Assembly (NCBI GenBank): GCA_020091685.1
Contig: CM034604.1
Location: 10,596,519-10,660,518, forward strand
Length of the DNA: 64,000 nucleotides
Source: Lutjanus erythropterus
Lineage: Eukaryota > Chordata > Actinopteri > Lutjaniformes > Lutjanidae
Direction: 5' to 3'
Part shown: positions 57,301 to 62,425 of the stretch, one piece after another
Layout: every line of letters starts with the position of its first letter
Position numbering within the stretch: the stretch's first letter is position 1
Notes under the pieces: model-generated
Database searches by the model: none
Seen by the model: the letters and a program-made list of their open reading frames with translations, nothing else
What the model was told of the DNA's origin: nothing
Translations under genes and position numbers: made by a program

Positions 57301-59683
57301 TTAAATATTATGATATTATTTTAGGGCCAAATCGGCCACTCCTGTGCTAAAATGTCAGTACTTAGCCCAAAATTTGAATGTTTCGATTTGAGTACAGCAG
57401 GGATCCTATTGGGAAGTTACACAGTGGAATAAAAATATCCCCCCCAAAAAAACCCAACACCAACAAAGAACAAAATAATTGACCAGCCCTTTAACACTAT
57501 AGATTTTTCTTTTTAGCCAGGCTAGCACTTTGGCTTCTAGGGATGGCAATGTCAGTTGGCCAGTCTGCCATTTCTTTTCAAACTGAAATATCTTGTGAAA
57601 TTTGCTGCACACATTCAAAGTTCCCAGATGATGAATTCTAATGATTTTGTGAACCCTTTGACTTTTTCCTTTAGCACGACCATGAGCTTGACATTTGTAA
57701 ATTTATTGAAATGTCTCTATAACCGTTGGATGGGTTGTTACGAAATGTGGTACACAGATTCATGTTACTCGCAGGATGAATGGTAATAACTTTGGTGATA
57801 GCCCAACTTTAAGTTTTCTCAACACTTTGGTTTATGACCAGATACCTTCAAAACTAGTGACATTCCATCAGCCTCAGTGTTACTTTGTGTTTGGTGCTAC
57901 TTTTGGTTGAGTACTGAAACCTGGTGCCAATATAGAACTGAATCCTATGGAACCAGTACCTATCAGACCGAATCACAGTTTAGACTTCGGTGCCACATGC
58001 CTGAGCTGTTGAGTGAAATATAGAACAATCAACAGAATCATGAACGCATGTGCTATTGCTAGTTAACATTATGGCTCTCACTACATGTCCCTGGCAGCAG
58101 ATAGCCTAATGTTAGCTAGTAGCTAAATGGTCTAAAGTGTGTAAAGTGTGCTGTATTTCACTTGAAAGGATTCCAACACCAGCTGGGATGTCCAACGGAT
58201 GTTTAAAAACAGTTGCACACCCTCCAGTTTGGGAACTGCTGGTTTAGGTACCACTTAGGAACTGGTACCGTTTTAAAAGCATCTTTTTAGTAGCAGTAAA
58301 CTTAAAAAAAAGAAAAAAGATACCCAGCCACAGTGCTAATAAGTAAATGACGAATATAGTTAACATTCTGTCTGCTAAACAGCAGGTTTATCTTTGTGAG
58401 TATGTTAGCATGCTCATGTTAGCATGCACTCTGAAGCCATGCCTATGTGCAGCCTCAGAGCTACTAGTATGGCTGATGACTTGTAAGTATGGTTGCCTTA
58501 AGACAAACTTCAGCCTTGGATCAAAAAAGGCAGTCTCCTCGTTTGTTTGAATGAGGCCCCCCCCCAAAAAAAAAAAGAGTAATGTTGGCCAAATGAGAGA
58601 AAGCAGAGGGGCATGGGTGTGCCTTTTTCTGTTCTGGATAAAACTGACACTTTGGGGTGTCCTGTGAGTCCAGTGGTTCTTTTTTGCATGTCATTCCCCT
58701 ATATTTCTGCACGTTTCCTGTGTGTATCTACACTATCATTATCTTAAAAAAAGGCTAGTCTAGTTTTTCCAAAACTTGGTGCAGTGGTTAAAATGCCACC
58801 CTAATGGCCTCGGTGCAGACAGAGACCTGATGGGCTACACAGTGATGCAGTAATTAACTAAAATACTTAAAAAATGGCTGGAATTAGAGCACCCATATTT
58901 AATGTTCCATTTCAAGCACTGGCCTGCACGTGTTCATCTCCTCATGTGAAACAAGTGTGTAATGAAGCTTAGAAGAGATTATTAACCTTTCATGAAAATT
59001 CCACATCTCAACAGTTGCATAGTGTTGGCGGAGGTGTGCTTTCAACTGAGTGCCATCGAGTTATGTGACTATGTTTACCTGAGTGTCTTTTTGTCTTTAG
59101 AGTGTGTTTTCTGTGTGTGTGTGTCAGCAGTCATTAGGAGTTGGCAGACAGTCAGTTTGTATTGCTGATGCTGACAAGCTTGTCTGGTAAGGATGGAACA
59201 CACTCCCTGAGCTCATTTTTATGACACACACACAACGTCTGTCTGTAGGTGTGTGTGCATGCACCAGTGCGTGTCGTGTCATAGGCTGTTTAGCCCACAT
59301 GCACGCCAATTTAAGTTGGCAGTAGTGGTTCTTCACAAAAGTTAAGGGTTTGGCAGGAGGTTATTCTTCTGAATTTCATCCTGTTGTTGGTCCATCCACA
59401 TTTTTGATCATGTTTTTATCTTGTTACGTTCTATTGTTCCTGTGATGTATATTTTTGTGTCCGTTTACACAGTTTACTATACATCCATAAAATCCCAGCT
59501 ACAAAATCTGTTGCACTTGTTTCCTTTGTGGACTTTTTTTGAAGAACAGATTTTTTGTATAATGCATGCTAACAAAGGCAGCAAAACTCACATTTGCATT
59601 AATCTCTGTTCTTCTTTTAACAGGCGATCTCCCAGAAACCTGGATTAGTAAAAGACCCCCACCGCTGGCTAGCTGAGACAAAG
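21214..59683 (+). CDS. cep128: Centrosomal protein of 128 kDa, exons 1-18 (3' end missing)
   Basis: CEP128 is a long coiled-coil protein of the mother centriole. It is needed for subdistal appendages, works with centriolin and ninein, and affects ciliary signalling. Eighteen exons with GT-AG sites join in one frame: 21214-21375, 22215-22301, 23220-23352, 23611-23729, 24081-24172, 25963-26035, 26594-26716, 30610-30696, 32119-32193, 32380-32527, 34993-35132, 38347-38418, 38739-38924, 43104-43292, 44363-44803, 49897-50061, 52292-52456, 59624-59683. They give 839 codons. Hallmarks shared with human CEP128 are 'TSRNLTKVDQMLGQYRD', 'PTSPLRDY', 'RVERRLQELEREM', 'LEREVHQKEL' and 'DPHRWLAE'. Nearly all of the rest is charged heptad coiled coil. 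The C-terminal segment that follows WLAESK in human is absent and should lie to the right. Confidence 0.95.
21487..22113. mobile_element. Non-autonomous hAT-like element in cep128 intron 1
   Basis: The ends read CAGGGGTGTCAAAACTC and, reverse-complemented from the right, CAGGAGTGTCAGAAATAC. The interior has 'gatctcaagtgggccagacc' and 'ggctgtggcctgcgagctg', familiar from a high-copy fish MITE. The flanks TTTTAGAG and TTATAGGG agree at six of eight positions, a worn target duplication. No transposase frame is present. Confidence 0.75.
22215..22301 (+). CDS. cep128: cep128 exon 2
   Basis: The acceptor is GCAG and the donor GTGAGA; 29 codons, phase 0 at both ends. It encodes 'DTSRNLTKVDQMLGQYRD', the most conserved N-terminal block of the family (human DTSRNLRQVDQMLGQYRE). 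Confidence 0.96.
22302..23219 (+). other. cep128: cep128 intron 2
   Basis: Nothing is recognised in this 918-bp intron. It ends in a long T-rich tract before the acceptor. Confidence 0.8.
23220..23352 (+). CDS. cep128: cep128 exon 3
   Basis: The acceptor is ATCAG and the donor GTATGG; 133 nt, phase 0 in and phase 1 out. It encodes 'LRENLEESISQLQTQRLGRA' and a serine-rich segment ending 'TSDLEACSGS', matching human LKESLEQSIDQLRSQRL and SASDLDGGTGS. Confidence 0.95.
23611..23729 (+). CDS. cep128: cep128 exon 4
   Basis: The acceptor is TGTAG and the donor GTAAGG; phase 1 in, phase 0 out. It encodes 'RFYPTSPLRDYTSTPG' and a basic, serine-rich stretch ending 'SVRFKDTSLAGEN'. PTSPLRDY is identical to human; an SP site and the RRRRS cluster suggest a phosphorylated linker. 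Confidence 0.94.
24081..24172 (+). CDS. cep128: cep128 exon 5
   Basis: The acceptor is CATAG and the donor GTACCA; phase 0 in, phase 2 out. It encodes 'HQSLRDLRCDQQRLSHDLDR', matching human HQSLRDLSSEQIRLGDDFNR. Confidence 0.94.
24800..25330. mobile_element. Element end or fragment, 'taggggtgttgatgatta' TIR
   Basis: From 24800 the text AGTAGGGGTGTTGATGATTA then 'aagaatttaatcaatcaaaa' is a typical hAT-like terminus. An inverted match lies at 27320-27378. The interior to about 25330 resembles unique or old sequence, so the right border is a guess. Confidence 0.5.
25963..26035 (+). CDS. cep128: cep128 exon 6
   Basis: The acceptor is CTATAG and the donor GTGAGT; phase 2 in, phase 0 out. It encodes 'SDIDTRRAMESLTDTMTTSQ', matching human RSDAETKRALEELTEKLNEA. 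Intron 5 before it is 1.8 kb. Confidence 0.94.
26594..26716 (+). CDS. cep128: cep128 exon 7
   Basis: The acceptor is GCAG and the donor GTGACA; 41 codons, phase 0. It encodes 'RVERRLQELEREMHVERSG', identical to human over RVERRLQELEREM. The exon is strikingly GC-rich compared with its introns. Confidence 0.96.
27320..27378. mobile_element. Inverted partner of the 24800 terminus
   Basis: Reverse-complemented, this reads AGTAGGAATGTTAATGATTA then 'ttaagaatttaatcaattaa', matching the terminus at 24800 in opposite orientation. It may be the right end of the same kind of element, with its body at about 26930-27320. Confidence 0.5.
27380..28055. mobile_element. TTAA-type fish element, G family, copy 1 (left end missing)
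   Basis: The copy starts abruptly at 'taagcaatgtactgctg', which lies about 100 bp inside the family, and ends in 'gatacct' followed by TTAA (28056-28059). The interior has paired inverted modules: 'tgcagaacacaggagttgct' and 'tggctttgaagagagtga'. Other copies are at 41438-42263, 43453-43958 and 63632-64000. Confidence 0.7.
28060..30187 (+). other. cep128: cep128 intron 7, long repeat-poor stretch
   Basis: No exon or transposon end is recognised here. The part 29640-30170 has normal complexity, an octamer ATTTGCAT ('attcatttgcatccaac') and an AP-1-like TGAGTCA ('gatgatgagtcacttgg'). It is a candidate conserved non-coding block by appearance only. Confidence 0.4.
30188..30557. mobile_element. 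hAT-like MITE in cep128 intron 7
   Basis: The ends read TAGGGGTGCACAATATGG and, reverse-complemented, TAGAGCTGCACAGTTAATGG. The flanks TCATGTGC and ATGTGTGC agree at six of eight positions. No coding potential is left. Confidence 0.65.
30610..30696 (+). CDS. cep128: cep128 exon 8
   Basis: The acceptor is TGTAG and the donor GTGAAT; 29 codons, phase 0. It encodes 'QVQTHEREETTTARLLKAER', less conserved than its neighbours; human has QEAKADEHEGAIKNKLRQTE here. The 50-bp gap from the upstream MITE is the tightest in the gene. Confidence 0.88.
30773..31739. mobile_element. TTAA-flanked non-autonomous element with long TIRs
   Basis: TTAA lies at both borders (30769-30772 and 31740-31743). The ends read AGGGTAACTTAGGTATTT and, reverse-complemented, ATGGTAACTTCTGTATTT, and the inverted repeats go on for over 100 bp ('tttctgagattggtccagta'). 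TTAA targets point to piggyBac or Kolobok type. The 967 bp carry no transposase frame. Confidence 0.8.
32119..32193 (+). CDS. cep128: cep128 exon 9
   Basis: The acceptor is CTTAG and the donor GTTTGT; 25 codons, phase 0. It encodes 'MDQELERARRLLEQSEHSRE', matching human LEQELELSRRLLNQSEGSRE. Confidence 0.95.
32380..32527 (+). CDS. cep128: cep128 exon 10
   Basis: The acceptor is CCCAG and the donor GTACTG; phase 0 in, phase 1 out. It begins 'VEDMHGELLRTKKEMSELQR' (human VEELRTQLTKAEGDRKGLQH) and ends in a non-helical Gly/Arg-rich patch, 'REEGRGGQRGP', where human has YQDEQGEDWRF, so the coiled coil breaks at the same place. Confidence 0.92.
32528..34446 (+). other. cep128: cep128 intron 10, first part
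   Basis: I recognise no exon or transposon end in this stretch. The 141-codon minus-strand frame at 32588-33013 shows no domain and is treated as chance. Confidence 0.4.
34447..34800 (+). repeat. Repeat pair, left copy (upstream of exon 11)
   Basis: The stretch contains 'ggcaggcattaagacc', 'tgtttgcttatgtaggtcat' and 'aaaactccttgtagta', in the same order and orientation as at 37783-38100. The two copies lie in introns 10 and 11. Confidence 0.8.
34993..35132 (+). CDS. cep128: cep128 exon 11
   Basis: The acceptor is GTATAG and the donor GTGTGT; phase 1 in, phase 0 out, 140 nt. It encodes 'VNLEKDVAELRLQLQAAS' and 'LKRTLDRKEKERVQLSLQVE' (human EEVKRCMERKDKEKAHLASQVE). A second GT after TTACAG would drop two residues; alignment to human QVENLTREL favours the longer form. 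Confidence 0.94.
35183..35455. mobile_element. 'gggctgcaac' MITE family, partial copy
   Basis: The left end reads 'tagtgctgcaatgattagtc' and the interior has 'ttttggttgtggacaaaac' and 'ggcagattcattgataatg'. The right terminus is lost. It is directly followed by a TTAA element. Confidence 0.6.
35465..35715. mobile_element. TTAA-flanked MITE
   Basis: TTAA at 35461-35464 and 35716-35719 flanks ends reading AGAGACAGTTCA and, reverse-complemented, AGGAACAGTTCATC. It is 251 bp long and contains an A-run. Confidence 0.75.
35720..37782 (+). other. cep128: cep128 intron 11, middle part
   Basis: Apart from a weak relic of the 'gggctgcaac' family near 37240-37360, I recognise nothing here. A short block at 35830-35970 is CpG-rich compared with its surroundings ('cccgtttcgccgtctccacc'). 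Confidence 0.4.
37783..38100 (+). repeat. Repeat pair, right copy (upstream of exon 12)
   Basis: This direct copy of 34447-34800 has the shared runs 'tgtttgcttatgtaggtcat', 'ggcaggcattaaga' and 'aaaactccttgtagta', with small indels in the AT-rich first half. Confidence 0.8.
38347..38418 (+). CDS. cep128: cep128 exon 12
   Basis: The acceptor is ACCAG and the donor GTATTT; 24 codons, phase 0. It encodes 'LARREQQQLRMLEQLREIQ', matching human ENGEKQQLQMLDRLKEIQ at equal length. Confidence 0.95.
38739..38924 (+). CDS. cep128: cep128 exon 13 (shorter than human counterpart)
   Basis: The acceptor is TTCAG and the donor GTCGGT; 62 codons, phase 0. The second half, 'KTRAQEAVRQWRAKCRRLQK', aligns with human KLKAQESIRQWKLKHKKLER and the downstream length is identical. 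The first half is about 31 residues shorter than human, and the 320-bp intron before it has no candidate exon, so the difference looks real. Confidence 0.94.
39342..39640. mobile_element. MITE of the 'gatatgagactagatattg' family, copy 1
   Basis: The copy begins 'tagtgcaatatatcgatatt', runs through 'ttagattttggatattgtaa' and 'gctgcattacagtaaagtga' and ends near 'acagtattgttgcactatc'. An inverted partial copy is at 55490-55640. The surrounding 39152-39340 and 39765-40080 look like relics of a different repeat. Confidence 0.65.
40081..41433 (+). other. cep128: cep128 intron 13, first part
   Basis: No exon is recognised. A (CTG)n microsatellite lies at 40664-40689. The rest is AT-rich without transposon ends that I can place. 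Confidence 0.4.
40664..40689. repeat. (CTG)n microsatellite in intron 13
   Basis: About eight to nine uninterrupted CTG units on the plus strand. Confidence 0.95.
41438..42263. mobile_element. TTAA-type fish element, G family, copy 2 (complete)
   Basis: TTAA (41434-41437) and a worn TTAG (42264-42267) flank ends reading AGGGATAGTTTGGATTAT and, reverse-complemented, AGGGATAGTTTGGATTAAC. Long inner inverted repeats ('gtatgaggtacttactgata' against 'tattgataagtacctcatac') make it foldback-like. It has no transposase frame. Confidence 0.8.
42268..43000 (+). other. cep128: cep128 intron 13, last part with homeodomain-like sites
   Basis: From about 42520 to 42860 the DNA is repeat-poor and carries several TAAT cores close together ('gcgaattaattacaaaatca', 'cttaatgaattagggg'). 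I see no exon. A conserved enhancer is possible but unproven. Confidence 0.35.
43001..43103 (+). repeat. cep128: Long pyrimidine tract ahead of exon 14
   Basis: About 100 bp composed almost only of C and T, running into the acceptor CAG of exon 14. It is far longer than a usual polypyrimidine tract. Confidence 0.8.
43104..43292 (+). CDS. cep128: cep128 exon 14
   Basis: The acceptor is TCCAG and the donor GTGTGT; 63 codons, phase 0, the same length as the human counterpart. It encodes 'EAARRELAEILGRLAQREEE' then 'LHRKDVELSETRQRQLSLEQ' (human EELHSKEEKLRDIKSHQADLE). Confidence 0.95.
43453..43958. mobile_element. TTAA-type fish element, G family, copy 3 (deletion form)
   Basis: TTAA lies at 43449-43452 and 43959-43962. 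The interior carries 'ttggtggtcagcacactccc', 'agcaatgtactgctgtgga' and 'ccagactccattggcaaaaa' as in copy 2, but is about 300 bp shorter. Confidence 0.75.
44363..44803 (+). CDS. cep128: cep128 exon 15
   Basis: The acceptor is CCTAG and the donor GTAAGC. At 441 nt (147 codons, phase 0) it is the largest exon here. It encodes continuous coiled coil with 'AQRVAEEESSKKELQAKL' and 'LQLEREVHQKELHNIKEM' (human LANKLAEEERAKK and LKLERDVHQRELKDL). It is about seven residues, one heptad, shorter than human. Confidence 0.95.
44848..44940. repeat. Fragment of the foldback fish repeat
   Basis: 'ttttgggaaatacatttatt' and 'ttgcagagagttggataaca' match the outer end of the family seen at 6300-7560 and 11138-11214. 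Confidence 0.5.
45230..45965 (+). mobile_element. hAT element, deleted, with BED-finger transposase N-terminus
   Basis: An exact 8-bp target duplication CTCAGCAG flanks it (45222-45229 and 45966-45973). The ends read TAGGGATGGGGGGAAT and, reverse-complemented, TAGGGGTGGGAATC. Only the first part of a transposase remains (45450-45746). The element is CpG-rich compared with the intron, which suggests it is young or little methylated. Confidence 0.9.
45450..45746 (+). pseudogene. hAT transposase fragment with BED-type zinc finger
   Basis: The frame starts 'MADRQPPRHEVRTAPSNLKA' and continues 'AVWKHFGFDN', 'KSHVICKLFRAKIKYFGNTT' and 'SHVTRFHP'. This is the BED finger layout (W-x-F, CxxC, then HxxxxH) found in hAT transposases and ZBED proteins. 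The second cysteine of CxxC is Phe here (CKLF), so zinc binding is probably lost. After 99 codons a stop follows and the catalytic RNase H-like domain and dimerisation region are missing. Confidence 0.8.
46464..46818. mobile_element. hAT-like MITE with exact 8-bp duplication
   Basis: AATTTTGA flanks it at 46456-46463 and 46819-46826. The ends read CAGGAGATGCACAATATT and, reverse-complemented, ACAGATGCACGATATTAA. It is 355 bp long with no coding potential. Confidence 0.75.
46850..48440 (+). other. cep128: cep128 intron 15, repeat-poor middle
   Basis: The segment 46880-47070 resembles a diverged dispersed repeat ('ggtgtgcccccatgtttcag'). From 47200 to 47900 the DNA has higher complexity and GC, with no exon and no transposon end. 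It stands out as a candidate conserved non-coding block. Confidence 0.35.
48448..48759. mobile_element. 'gggctgcaac' MITE, complete copy
   Basis: The ends read TAGGGCTGCAACTGATGA and, reverse-complemented, TAGAGCTGCAATGACTAG. The flanks TTTACAAC and TTCACAAG agree at six of eight positions. Fragments of this family also lie at 7145-7390, 16230-16390 and 35183-35455. Confidence 0.8.
48805..49692. mobile_element. hAT-like MITE, outer element of a nest
   Basis: CAAAGCAG flanks it exactly (48797-48804 and 49693-49700). The ends read TAGAGCCTGGCTGATT and, reverse-complemented, TAGAGCCTGACTGATATA. The original element was about 180 bp; the rest is the inserted element 48900-49601 and its duplication. 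Confidence 0.85.
48900..49601. mobile_element. hAT-like element, inner element of a nest
   Basis: ATGCCGAT (48892-48899) and ATGCCAAT (49602-49609) agree at seven of eight positions. The ends read TAGGGTTGGGCAATTGG and, reverse-complemented, TAGAGTTGGACGATATGA. The 702 bp contain CpG-bearing, non-coding sequence such as 'gtgccgtgttgtcatccagc'. Confidence 0.8.
49897..50061 (+). CDS. cep128: cep128 exon 16
   Basis: The acceptor is ATCAG (the nearby GCAG four bases on would shift the frame) and the donor GTAAGC; 55 codons, phase 0. It encodes 'LDRMKDECDKLAEQLSTKDE' and 'HRKYQLLKQELDDK' (human LKSQCDRLTEEL and KLKYQCLKDQLEER). Confidence 0.95.
50392..51530. mobile_element. Putative non-autonomous element with diverged TIRs
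   Basis: The left end 'cacaataagactatgaatta' and 'ggtttataattaggttatta' is matched by the reverse complement of the right end, 'tacattaagactacccttac' and 'ggtttataactcggttatta'. Both arms are about 70 bp. The interior is AT-rich and old. Confidence 0.55.
52292..52456 (+). CDS. cep128: cep128 exon 17
   Basis: The acceptor is CACAG and the donor GTATTT; 55 codons, phase 0. It encodes 'LVKLEEKVLRMEVEQEAVLT' and 'MGEELDAACRCLARNGGEKL' (human LETEQESILGVIGKEIDAAC). Confidence 0.95.
52457..53163 (+). other. cep128: cep128 intron 17, first part
   Basis: No exon or recognised repeat is seen. Intron 17 as a whole is 7.2 kb, the longest among the assigned introns. Confidence 0.5.
53631..53830 (+). 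repeat. Dispersed repeat, left copy of a pair
   Basis: 'ccgtaaaataaagcagatac', 'acagagattcagtcagaagc' and 'gactttt' recur in the same order at 61678-61860, same orientation. Confidence 0.7.
54180..54500 (+). other. Repeat-poor block in intron 17
   Basis: Higher-complexity sequence with 'gcctaatgaggggaatcatt' and 'tcttatctgctcc' (GATA-like). There is no exon. It may be conserved non-coding DNA; nothing more can be said from sequence alone. Confidence 0.25.
55490..55640. mobile_element. MITE of the 'gatatgagactagatattg' family, copy 2 (inverted, partial)
   Basis: The reverse complement matches the first half of the 39342-39640 element ('acatcactttactgtaaagc' here). Confidence 0.6.
55650..57530 (+). 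other. cep128: cep128 intron 17, stretch without recognised element
   Basis: Overlapping open frames on both strands at 56157-56587 have no domain I recognise and no splice context; they are probably chance in locally GC-richer DNA. The text near 57117 ('atatggctgaaggcgaaagt') looks like a decayed start of a transposase frame, but is too short to name. Confidence 0.3.
57540..58460. mobile_element. Dispersed fish element, E family, copy 2, with nested insertion
   Basis: The outer pieces (57540-57890 and 58350-58460) are the inverted form of 13780-14625, with 'gcaatgtcagttggccagtc' at one end and 'gttagcatgctcatgttagc' at the other. Between them about 57900-58290 carries inverted ends of another family ('gagtactgaaacctggtgcc' against 'ggaactggtaccgttttaaa'), so it is a later insertion. 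Confidence 0.55.
58480..59623 (+). other. cep128: cep128 intron 17, last part
   Basis: No recognised element or exon up to the exon 18 acceptor. Short GT-rich runs lie at about 59112-59124 and 59246-59256. Confidence 0.45.
59624..59683 (+). CDS. cep128: cep128 exon 18
   Basis: The acceptor is AACAG and the donor GTATGA; 20 codons, phase 0. It encodes 'KPGLVKDPHRWLAETK', matching human GPDIHYDPHRWLAESK. The next exon (human TKLQWLCEELKERE) is not found before the right edge. Confidence 0.93.
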
Positions 59684-61360
59684 GTATGATTATTACATGC
59701 AGCATGCATGTACGTGCTGCCTTCCTTACAGGGGATTTTTAAAAATTATTATTTATATACTTCAGAAAACACAAGATTAAGCATATGACACTATAACCCT
59801 GAACATCATGCTCATTCCCAGGCCTCCACTATATAGAAGATTAATGAAAAACGACAGCAGGGAATATATGTAATCTATGATTTTGTCCTTGCAAAAGTAT
59901 TGCACCAACCACAAATGGTTGTATTTTTGTATCTATTTTTGTGTGTCGTTTGTTTAAACCAACATTTACTGTAGCATGACCTCGCAGAAAAGATGATTTA
60001 TTGTTGAAGAAACCACTTCCCACAGCTGAGCACTGATGTGTGGTGAGAGTCAGCAGTGATCATAATGAAACTGTGAAGTTCAGGGATTTGTGATAGAATG
60101 TGTTACCATATTAATCATAAGGGCAAGGACAATTGTAAATTGCACTACCCTTAAGTTCAGTCATACAAGTGACTGCAGTTCCCACCAGCAGTGTTTCAAA
60201 AGCATTTCAGCAGCGGAGCGTTTTGCTCATGTGATTATATTTACTTGCTCTGATTTTGTTGATTAAGTCCTCTTTTCTTGCTCTTTGTGCTTCTAGTGGC
60301 AGGATACATTGTTAAATAGTTTCTTTTCTGTCTGTCTTTATGGTTGTGTGTCTGCATGGGGTCTTTTATTTTGAAAATTAACCGGATTCTTCCTGCCTTG
60401 TCCGTGCCTGACTTCCTACCCGTTCGACCTGCTCTGTGCTAATTGGGACAGCATCCGTTAAAAATAGACTCAGCATGTATTCTCTGCTGAGTGGAGCGCC
60501 AAGCCGCTTCTGGGAAAAGTGTCTGAAACGTGCTGCGGCGCTTCTGGTGGAAACACAAGCATTATCTAGAATGGCCGCAAATTGGCCCTAGTGCCGCAGC
60601 ACAGCCATGCCTGGTGGAAATTAGGGCTTACTGAGCACTTCTCTTTTGCCAAGATAATCCATCCACCTGATAGGTGTGGCATATAGAGATGTTGAATAAA
60701 CAGAATTATTATGACAGAGTACCCAAACCCTAGGACCTGAGACCCAATATGGGACCTGCACTGGTCAGATCCACATTTTATACAGTCAGTCAGATCCTTG
60801 TTGGTTTCCATTCTATTTCCTCAGGTCCCAGGTCTGTTTAACAGTATGTTTAATACCCAAGTGGGTCTGAGAAGACCTGGCTGTAATGAGACAAACCTGA
60901 TCATGATGGAGGTGCTACGTGTCTGTATTTTTATTTGAAACATTCAGCAACTGTAAGCAAACTGCAAAGTGCATCTGTGGCCACAAGGTGGTGCCAGATG
61001 AACCCAGCTCCTGCTCCTGCTCCTGCTCAGGAGGTTGAGGATTAGGGAGCAGAGGTCAGACTAATTGCGGAGAGCACAGATGATAACAAATTAGCAATGC
61101 GAACATTAGCAGCCAACACCAAGCAAGTAGTCGTTATTAGTCACTATAGTTCGAAAGGGCAAACAGTTGATGTCGTCTTTGTGTGTCTATGTGTCCTGAC
61201 TGGTTCAGGTTTAACATTTGTCCATTCTGCATGGGTCTGGATTAAAGCTTTCAAATATCTGATAGGTCTGGTGTGGTTGGGGGTAGCACGTTTACAGGTC
61301 TTTTGGGGCTCGGTCACAAGTTTTTGGACCTGTGATAACTTCTACCTTAGACTGGTCACA
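59684..61360 (+). other. cep128: cep128 intron 18, first part
   Basis: No exon is recognised. From about 60720 to 61350 the repeated use of 'gggtctg'/'cctgag' words hints at a decayed dispersed repeat, without clear ends. Confidence 0.4.
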
Positions 61361-61364
61361 GCAA

Positions 61365-62045
61365 AAGGCCTCTCTAATGGCCCTTTTTCATACACAGAGC
61401 TGGCCCTGCTTTACTCAGCCCGTCAGCCTAGCATGGCAGGGGTTTGCGTTTCCATTACTACAGGGCTACCCACTTGAAGGTGTCTTTTAACTGAAGATGA
61501 GCTTCAGGAAGCTTCAGGAGGCTTGAGGAGGTTCAAGTCGAGCAGCTGTAAAGCAGTGGATAAACCATTCATATACATAACTGGGATGAACACGCTGTTT
61601 CCGTGAATTCTTCACAATAACACTCCCCTATTGTTTAAATATTTAAACACTTTAATTACGAAGCAGCACAAACAAGATATGAAACAGTAAAATAATGCAG
61701 ATACCTGAAGGTACAAACAGCAACACAGGAGAGAAACAAAATTTCAAAGCATAGAGATTCAGTTATAAGCAGCAAAACTCCTGAGAGCTGAATATAAAAA
61801 GACTTTGTATCTTTCTCTCTGCTCTCCTGCACACACATGAGCTGAGTATCATAAAATATGCTTGTTTGAGGGGGAGAGGGGAGAGTCCTCATTGATTGGC
61901 TGCATTCGGCTCGCTTTGGCCCCCCTCCAGAGTTAATCCATCTTGGGCGCGGCACAGTGCAGCAAAGCACGATAAAAGTGGCAATGGAAATGCAAATCAG
62001 CGTGGCAGGGTCTGACTCAGTGTGTCCAAAAGCACCAGAGGAAAA
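61365..62045. repeat. Dispersed fish element, diverged
   Basis: The left end 'ggccctttttcatacacaga' and the right end with 'ctgactcagtgtgtccaaaa' are phrases I recall from the two ends of one high-copy fish repeat. The direct-repeat unit 61678-61860 lies within it. Confidence 0.4.
61678..61860 (+). repeat. Dispersed repeat, right copy of a pair
   Basis: The partner of 53631-53830, sharing 'agtaaaataatgcagatacc' and 'catagagattcagttataag'-type phrases in the same order. Confidence 0.7.
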
Positions 62046-62049
62046 ACAC

Positions 62050-62425
62050 CATAAAATGTGCAATTTTATCTTGAAAAAAGACATTAATTAGGCACTGAAC
62101 TATGGCTATTTCACACAGGGATACAGATGCCAGTTTTTTTCTAGTTGGACAAAGTCATGATCCACCCTAATCTACATCTAATGGGCTTAACCTGAAATTA
62201 TTACCCTAACCCTAACCAACTACTCCTCATGTCTGACACTAACTAATCTACTCAATGAAGGCAACAAGCACTAGCCAATCAGAGGAATAGTAGTGTAGGT
62301 CGTGACTTAGCTATTCTGGGAAAAAAAATTGGTATGTATGTAAAATTGGTGTGTAGCCCTATGTGAAATAGCCATAGTTCAGTGCTGAATAAATGTCTTT
62401 TTCAAGGTCAAACTGCACATTTTAG
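62050..62425. repeat. Hairpin-forming inverted repeat
   Basis: The arms 62050-62120 and 62356-62425 are inverted copies. A core of 24 bp is perfectly inverted (62092-62115 against 62362-62385: GCACTGAACTATGGCTATTT and the next four bases), and the outer 40 bp match with few changes. The 235-bp centre is not palindromic. Confidence 0.9.

Noticed and set aside
61656-62084. A 142-codon minus-strand frame.
   Set aside because: It crosses a dispersed repeat and one arm of the hairpin repeat; no domain is recognised.
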